A DNA stretch of 64,000 nucleotides from NCBI GenBank assembly GCA_024036415.1, contig JAMWET010003573.1, positions 437,501 to 501,500 of the forward strand, read 5' to 3'. A program made the position numbers and the translations under genes. This DNA is from Prochilodus magdalenae. Lineage: Eukaryota; Chordata; Actinopteri; Characiformes; Prochilodontidae. Shown in pieces: positions 58,020 through 64,000 of this stretch (position 1 is its first letter; the number at the start of each line of letters is the position of its first letter). Under the pieces are notes generated by a model. It searched no databases, was not told where the DNA came from, and saw only the letters and a list, made by a program, of their open reading frames with translations.

Positions 58020-61000
58020 CTCTATCTCTCTGTCTGTCTGTCTATTGATCTATCTTGCTATCTTTCATTCTGTCTATTTATCTATCTATCTATCTATCTA
58101 TCTCTATATATATCGATCTATCTCTGATTAGACTACCCCCCACCCCCCCTTAAAAATGACTGTGTGTCTGACGTGATCTGACTTTGTTGTTTTGCAGCAT
58201 CCGTGCACTCAAAGGGTCAAAAGGGGAGGACGTACAAATCCCTGCTCCGGTTGGGATCTCCGTGACAACAGACGGTGGCAGGGTCCTTGGTAAAACCAGA
58301 CATACACCATCCTGTTTATGTAGTGTACTGTGTGTTTCCCAGTCCTAGTCTTATGCACACTGCAGATTTTAGCTCCAGTTATACAGAATGAACCCATATT
58401 TTCATAGTGAATCGTGTGTTTATTAATGTTTGCTAGAGTGGGTGTACTTTAGGACTAAGACTAAACCTGCTGCTTAATTCCTTTTGAGTTTTAGGGGTTT
58501 CCACTGTGCACATCCCTCTCTAATGCACAGCATGTGTTTACCTGGCTCCCGGGATGTAATTCATTGCTGATATTTAGCTCTTGTCTTTGTAGGAGAGCTG
58601 AACCGTGAAGGAGACAGGGTTCTGGTTGCAAGAGGTGGTCAAGGGGGGTCTCTTCACTCCGGATTCTTACCCAGTAAAGGCCAAATTTGTCAAATCCGTC
58701 TGGACCTCCGACTCATCGCGGACTTCGGTCTAGTAGGGTGAGAAAGTCTGAGCATCCTTCACTCAACAGAGTCATGTTATCTATAGGCCATGTTGTCTGG
58801 AGGAAGTGCTGCTCATCACTCCAAGCCTTGACTGGTTATACTGTTCTCTGTTTGGAACATACACTCTCAATAACAGAGACCCTATGGAACGTAATCAGGG
58901 GTTGGCAATGATTGTTAGGTTGGGAAAGAAAACTAAGGAAGTCAGTTATGAAGTAATTAATAAAGTAATTGTAAGTATTTGTATAGTATTGTAAGTAATT
59001 AATAAAGTAATACATAATTATGGAATATTTGACCTTGTACTGTCAACAAATACAAAAGAAACAAATAAAATAATTTTATATTGTAGGAAAAACATTTGGA
59101 CAAATGTTTTGAAAAATGTAAGGTCATGATACGTGAAATAAGTTTACCTATACAGAAAAAAAGCACAATATAATTTTTGTTATTTGATAGATAAAAACAG
59201 AGAAAGGAATGCTCTGCTAAAACTGAGTCCATATATGAGCATTTACATATCATCGCTGTCCAAAGAAAAACATGTATCTCAATTTCTGTTGGTTTTTACT
59301 TCTGTGCATCATTTGACCACAGCAGCTCCTGTTTACACTGTGTGAGAATATCATGATGAACGGACCGACAGGAATGGCCCAGAATGGCTTGGAAAGACGT
59401 CTGGTTCCATTGACTTGTATTTAAAGTATATTAGGTTTTTAGCCTCTCCTGTAAAGTTGCCTTTTTTGGAGATGCTAGTTTTTCATTGGACAGCGACGAG
59501 ATCCTTTTCGACTATGAAGTTCTCTCTTCATAACGGAGTAACACTGCTGGCTTAGACATGCTTAGTTTAGTCTCCTGCCTAGGCAAGCGCAGCACAGACA
59601 TAGCAGTCCTTGGCCAAGACACCCAACGTTGAATTCACCTTCCTCAGAAAACATAATTTAACGGTTAAGTGGTTCTGGAGAAGATCGTGCGAAAATGCTT
59701 GACCGTATTTGTTGTATTTGTGTTTTTTGCTATAAAAAGCTAAATTAAATTATTATTCTAATGTGTTTTTTCATTAATCAATACTATTACTATTACTGTA
59801 TCACTGGGGAAGCAGTCCTGTTCCTAGCCCTGGTCACCTCTAAAGCTTTGTAATACTAAACCTTCGATTTCAAGGACATGATGTTACTCTCAGTTTTCTA
59901 AAGGCTACACTTACATAAATACCTAATTTCCCAGAGGACAGGGACAGAGAAATCTGAACTCTGAGCTTTTGTTGAACAAGGACAATTACATTTACATGCA
60001 TTTCAGGCTTTTTGTACAAACAGCTGAGTACGAGCCCCATGCGAAAGCACAACAGTTGCGTCTTTGTTGGTTTTAAATGGAGCTCGACCTAATAATGACA
60101 TAAAGGAAGCTAAACTGCCCTCATAATACAATGATAATGCCTTGTTGTGTAAGCTTTGCTTCTACTGCAAGGAAATGGGAATCCGCTGTGGCTTAGCACT
60201 TACTATCTTTTAGGAAATCTCAGGTCTGTAAACCAAAGATGAGCTTACCTTTATTATATTTGTGCACATATAAGGTTTATGTACCAACGTTCATTTTACA
60301 TGACCATTCTCCAACCTCTTTTTATCTCTGAGAATGTAATGCTGTGTTCGCTACTGTGCCTTTAAGATAGATGAGCTTTGTTCTGATTGGCTGCCCTGTA
60401 ATGGGCCCTTATCAGAAAACATTTAGAGCTAAAACACTCCTTATAATATTTTAATATAATTTTAATATAAGATGACTTGCTGTCCTCTATATAGCTGCAG
60501 ACATGTAAATTGCTTGGTCCGTGTGACATCACTGATTTGAATTCAGCTATTTTTAAGAAGCTGGTTTCCATAATACCATCTGTATAGGCTGGGTGGAATG
60601 AAAGGGAATGCTATGCAACGTTTATATTTGACTTTAGGATTCAGTTTTCCATGATATGGGCCTTTTAATATGATATTTTTTCCTCTTTGATTTTAACAGG
60701 TTCCCTAATGCGGGTAAATCCTCTCTACTGACTGCCCTGTCTCATGCCACTCCTGAGATCGCCAGCTACCCTTGTGAGTACATTCAGAGATAAGAGCACA
60801 CAGATTGGTAGGTTTGGATTAGGGATGTAGTGAATATTGGGCAACCGAAATTTTTCAGTCTTTGCACTTACTCGACTGGACCTCTTCGTTTATACCATTG
60901 ACGTTGGACATAGACAGGAACAGGAGTGGAACTTGTAGTCCTTAGCTTCTGCTCTAGACTAATACCCGTAAGGACTGGTGTGGGTGCCAGCCCTACACTG

Positions 61001-63770
61001 GCCACCAGAGGACAGCGGTGAACCAGCAATCACTCCTAACACCCTGCACCTGGTGGATGGGCTATATATACCTCTTAGGAAGCAGCCTGGGTTGCTGGTT
61101 CTTTGCTACACCAAGTGTATGTAAGGTCCTGGCCGGTAATGGTAGGGGGTTAAGCGTTTTTGAGCTCAGCCTCACACCTTTCTTGCGTTCTCTTCTGGAG
61201 GCTGAGAGTGTTGGCACTCCCCTTTTATAAAGAAAAAGAAAAAAACAAAAACCTTTCTTCTCCTTTTTGCTGAAGGTTGTGAGGTCTCACCCACTCATCC
61301 CCCCCCTCATCCCTGTGCATGCTCCTCAGAGGGATTATGGGTTTTCTCACACCTCCCTCCCTTTGTTTTTCTGTCTCTCCCCCACTAAATAGTGACGAGT
61401 ACTTCAAGTAAGAGGGGAGAACTGTTGTCTCCTCTTTCATTTTGTTTATTGCCGTAACCAGTTTTCTCCGTCCCTGACTTGGGGTTGCTCTTTGTTGGGA
61501 GTTTACTAGGTTTACGCCTCGGTTGGTTTAGGAGGTAGCCCGTCTCCCCTGGCATCCTTTTCCATTTTCTCACTCAAACTTTTCCCGAATCCTGGTGGGT
61601 TTGTGCAGTACTTGTTTTGTTTCCCCAACTGTATCTAGTTTCCACCCATTTTATTCACCTTCTGTTTAAAGTTTGGCCATAGTGTAGGCAGTAGTCCGCT
61701 TTTCAGCACAGCAGCTTGGGTTCAAACCTGACGTCTGGTGATGGTTGTTTATTGATGTATTTCATCCTCTTCTTTTTTTTTTCCCCCACGTTTAACTGCT
61801 TTGCATTTGGGTCCTCCCCAATTTTCTAACTGGTAGCTTGTCCGGCACCGCCCCCAAGTGGTGTTCGAGAGCCCTGAAACATATTCCACCACCAGCTGCC
61901 ATTACAAATACCCACTTTAACGTCTTATATGAAATGTTTTTTTATTGCTAATATATTTCAATCATATTGTGCTATGTTGGTATGTCCATTGGGATGTTAA
62001 AATGTTCAGTGTTGAGTAAATGGTTTAATTAACAGTTTTATGATTATTTTTTCCTTGGGAAAACTAATACAAAAATATATTCAGCTTGTTTAATGTATGC
62101 ACTGGTGAAAGAGTGGCAAAATTAATGAAACGGTGTTTCATTTTGTTTGGTTCCAGTTTAAGTCATATTTTTTATTTTTGTGCTTCACTAGTTTGGAATA
62201 ACTGTCCTTAAAAATATGTTTAATACGGCTGCGTTTATAAATGGTAAACGGTATGGCGGAATTGTTGAGCTTACATGGTTCTGCCACACCCATTGTTAAC
62301 AGAAGCACACAGCCCGGCAATCTCAACTGACAAACACTGGCAATAGAATGGGCCGTACCGAGGTCTCCCTAATTGTGTCACTAATAGGAAACCACCTTTT
62401 GCCGCAAGTCAGTTCATGTCAGTTCTGCCCTGGTCAACTATAAGCTCTGCCTTTTGCTGTTTTTAAACTGGTTTCTTAACACCAGTTGACAGTATCTTTG
62501 GTTTTCTCTTTCAGTCACAACTATGAGGCCTGAGATTGGAAAGGTCATGTATGAGGACCACAAGCAGGTAACAGCGTCTCTTAAACCCTAGTCTTGTGAA
62601 TAGTATACTGGCAGCTATAAGTCTTCAGTGTAGCCATGTACATTGTGTAGCCATGATGGCCCTCATGGTCACTTCCTCCTACATGTCCATGACTCTACAT
62701 GGTAAATAAAGAGAATTTGTGGTTTTTGCTTTCTTTAAATTGGAATTTTGATTTAATTTCTTGTATTTTGCTGTAATTTTGTGATCGGCATTAGAGGCTG
62801 CTTACTGCAAACCTTAGTTAGTAACAACCTGGACAGCAGTCCATTGACCTCAGTCAGAGTAGCTTAGTGGGTGGTATTCAGAAACCTTAATGTGACCTCA
62901 TGTGATCTTTCATCACATTCTTCTTATCACCATGGGTAACAGCTGTGATTCAATTTGGCATGGACTGGACAAGTTTCTGGATGTAGGCCACATCAACGTT
63001 CAGACACTCTTGCATCAAAGAAATGCGCAGTTGGGCCAGATTTGGTGAATGCCCTCCCTGGCACTTGATGTTCCAGGTAGTCCCACAGATTTTCAAGTGG
63101 ACTCAAATCTCAGGGTTTTGCGGATCAGTCCAGATGTGTGAATGTTCCTGAATGGTCATTATGCCAGTCAGTCACATTTGCAGCCCTTTGAAAGCAAGAG
63201 CTGCCATCTTGGAACACAGGGATAGGAATGTTATGTTTCTCGGTAAGATGATGAGGAAACCGCAAAGCCTGGCTGTCCTGCAGCTCAGTGTAGGCACTGT
63301 GGTTCAAATGTACTGTCACCTCAACCAGAGAACCCATTACCACACAATTACAACACCCCCAGTACATCACGGTTGGTGTGGTGTTCTAAGGTCTATAGAG
63401 CCATCGGTAACTCTGGGTAATGTATTCCTGCTTTGCTTTCAGTGCCTCTTTGGCGTATATGAGCATCTGAGCTTTGTTTCTTGGTTTAGGTGTCGGTTGC
63501 AGATTTACCTGGCTTGATAGAGGGTGCACACATGAACAGAGGCATGGGCCACAAGTTTCTGAAGCATGTCGAGCGAACCAAACAGCTTTTGTTTGTGGTG
63601 GGTGAAACTATTGGAATGACTGACTCTAGAGTTGAGTTTAAAATGATCTTATGATCATGCGGTATTAAAACTGTCTTTATCTCCTGCTGCAGGTTGATGT
63701 GTTCGGGTTTCAGTTGGCCAATAACACACCATTCAGATCAGCTTTTGAGACCGTGCAGCTGCTTACAAAG
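55546..63770 (+). CDS. gtpbp10: GTP-binding protein 10 (Obg-type GTPase), first eight coding exons; 3' end outside window
   Basis: GTPBP10 is an Obg-family GTPase that acts in assembly of the mitochondrial large ribosomal subunit. Exons: 55546-55578, 57676-57869, 58198-58289, 58593-58737, 60700-60773, 62515-62567, 63490-63597, 63693-63770. All use GT-AG and join in frame to 259 residues. The Gly-rich Obg fold is clear ([20 protein letters not shown], about 18-37), then [11 protein letters not shown]. The P-loop GFPNAGKSS (155-163) is split between exons 4 and 5. FTT (180-182) fits G2, and DLPG (202-205) is G3, followed by [16 protein letters not shown]. The start is set by [11 protein letters not shown], which matches the human start in length and can act as a mitochondrial presequence. 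An in-frame ATG at 55474 would add 24 residues. NKMD (G4) and the rest lie to the right of 64000. Confidence 0.96.
56330..57130 (+). mobile_element. Decayed Tc1-like transposon in gtpbp10 intron 1
   Basis: In order: gaatgggtcgctcccagaag, cacctgtgcaacaagtccag, aaagcgattgggaatgatag, ggtcagcggatgctgaggtg, agcagtggagacgtgttctc, ggagaacggtacttgtctga and gtgaaaggaactcttaatgc. This is a fish Tc1 transposase gene with several internal deletions. The catalytic Asp block (LWSDQS) is followed by stops. Confidence 0.75.
57241..57515 (+). mobile_element. Tc1-like end fragment
   Basis: gggcattgctgctcgctgca, gttgggtcaggcaggtacag and tcacgatgtcaaacctatcc match 19.6 and 39.9 kb. It is separate from the element just upstream. 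Confidence 0.55.
57870..58125 (+). repeat. (GT)n(CTAT/CTGT)n microsatellite starting at a splice donor
   Basis: The gtpbp10 exon ends AGCAG at 57869 and the intron begins gtgtgtgtgtctatctctct, so the donor is itself the first unit of the array. CTAT, CTGT and CTCT units continue to about 58125. Confidence 0.95.
58738..60699. other. gtpbp10 intron 4
   Basis: This contains the MITE at 59252-59500. The rest is AT-rich with no recognised exon; none is missing, since exons 4 and 5 join in phase through the P-loop. Confidence 0.5.
59252..59500. mobile_element. 250-bp MITE, copy 2
   Basis: The ends atcgctgtccaaagaaaaac and gtttttcattggacagcgac are inverted repeats. The interior shares ccagacgtcttt, cattcctgt and tgtttacactgtg with copy 1 at 40320, in opposite orientation. 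Confidence 0.82.
60774..62514. other. gtpbp10 intron 5, nothing firm
   Basis: 60960-61240 and 61650-61900 look repeat-like (cctcctggtggatgggctat region; caagtggtgttcgag region), but I cannot assign a family. No exon is missing from the coding frame here. Confidence 0.4.
62890..63420 (-). mobile_element. Tc1-like or related transposon remnant
   Basis: The reverse strand carries ggacaagtttctggatgtag gcc and tgcgcagttgggccagattt ggtgaatgccctccctggc, which match the opposite strand of 19.43-19.55 kb. The - strand frame at 63125-63370 has no conserved motif I recognise. It is intronic to gtpbp10. Confidence 0.45.
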
Positions 63771-63865
63771 GTAAGGCTAGCTGTGTTCGATCTGAATAGA
63801 GCTCTAGACCCAGTGCTTTTGATGTGGTGTTTCACATTGCTGTGAGGAGAAATACACAAGATTTT

Positions 63866-64000
63866 AGATTTTAATCCCTTATTGTTCCCACAGTGGGGAA
63901 ATTTACAAGTCTCCACATTTAACCCATCCGTGAAGTGAAACACCCACATACACACCAACTAGTGAACACGCACACTAGGGGGCAGTGAGCACACTTACCC
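63866..64000 (+). mobile_element. Interspersed repeat fragment, runs off the window
   Basis: Same repeat as 40645: aatcccttattgttcccaca, gtggggaaatttacaa and acccatccgtgaagtgaaac, then gaacacgcacactagggggc agtgagcacact, a common fish repeat end. Confidence 0.6.

Overview
The window is vertebrate nuclear DNA, almost certainly from a teleost fish. It has spliced genes with GT-AG introns (two are GC-AG), and single coding exons of 31-1297 nt sit in kilobases of intron. Repeats are dense: Tc1/mariner and hAT fragments, MITEs, a tRNA-headed SINE family and very long microsatellites, of a kind typical of ray-finned fish. The repeat set (the tRNA-headed SINE, and the foldback element at 14.2 and 22.3 kb) resembles what I know from otophysan fishes such as characins and catfishes, but I cannot name the species. 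No bacterial, plasmid or viral features are visible.

Four protein genes can be supported. (1) nbn (nibrin, MRN complex), + strand, 2850-25097. Eleven exons are visible; the start of the gene with the FHA and first BRCT exons lies left of position 1. (2) osgin2, - strand, complete coding region in five exons, 31261-28970, with a likely untranslated first exon in a CpG island near 38.5 kb. (3) A FAM237-family neuropeptide precursor (fam237b by position), - strand, 49634-49224. (4) gtpbp10, an Obg-type GTPase, + strand, from 55546. Eight coding exons are visible and the gene runs off the right edge.

Layout. 1-25 kb is nbn, with introns full of repeats: (GGAT)n at 0.6-1.9 kb, a 39-bp minisatellite at 6.8-7.8 kb, an hAT-type element at 8.7-9.7 kb, a 740-bp CT tract ending at a splice acceptor near 13.5 kb, GA/GACA/GATA arrays at 20.7-21.4 kb and a pyrimidine tract at 24.0-24.9 kb. 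25-29 kb is the convergent nbn/osgin2 intergenic space. 31-49 kb has no recognised coding exon. It holds transposon pieces, the CpG island and a 275-bp inverted repeat whose arms (37.45 and 42.88 kb) bracket that island. 53.1-55.0 kb is a 54-bp minisatellite just before the gtpbp10 promoter, which has three CCAAT boxes.

The genes do not form one pathway: DNA double-strand-break sensing (nbn), a flavoprotein-like stress and growth regulator (osgin2), a secreted amidated neuropeptide (fam237b) and mitochondrial ribosome assembly (gtpbp10). The order is informative. nbn and osgin2 are convergent neighbours as on human 8q21, and the FAM237B-GTPBP10 pair matches human 7q21. The window therefore joins two blocks that are on different chromosomes in human. 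I found no clearly new biological system. The most interesting points are a PIP-box-like motif next to an in-frame 120-nt duplication in nbn, two GC-AG introns in nbn, microsatellites that abut splice sites, a low-complexity insert in osgin2, and several well-bounded non-autonomous transposons.
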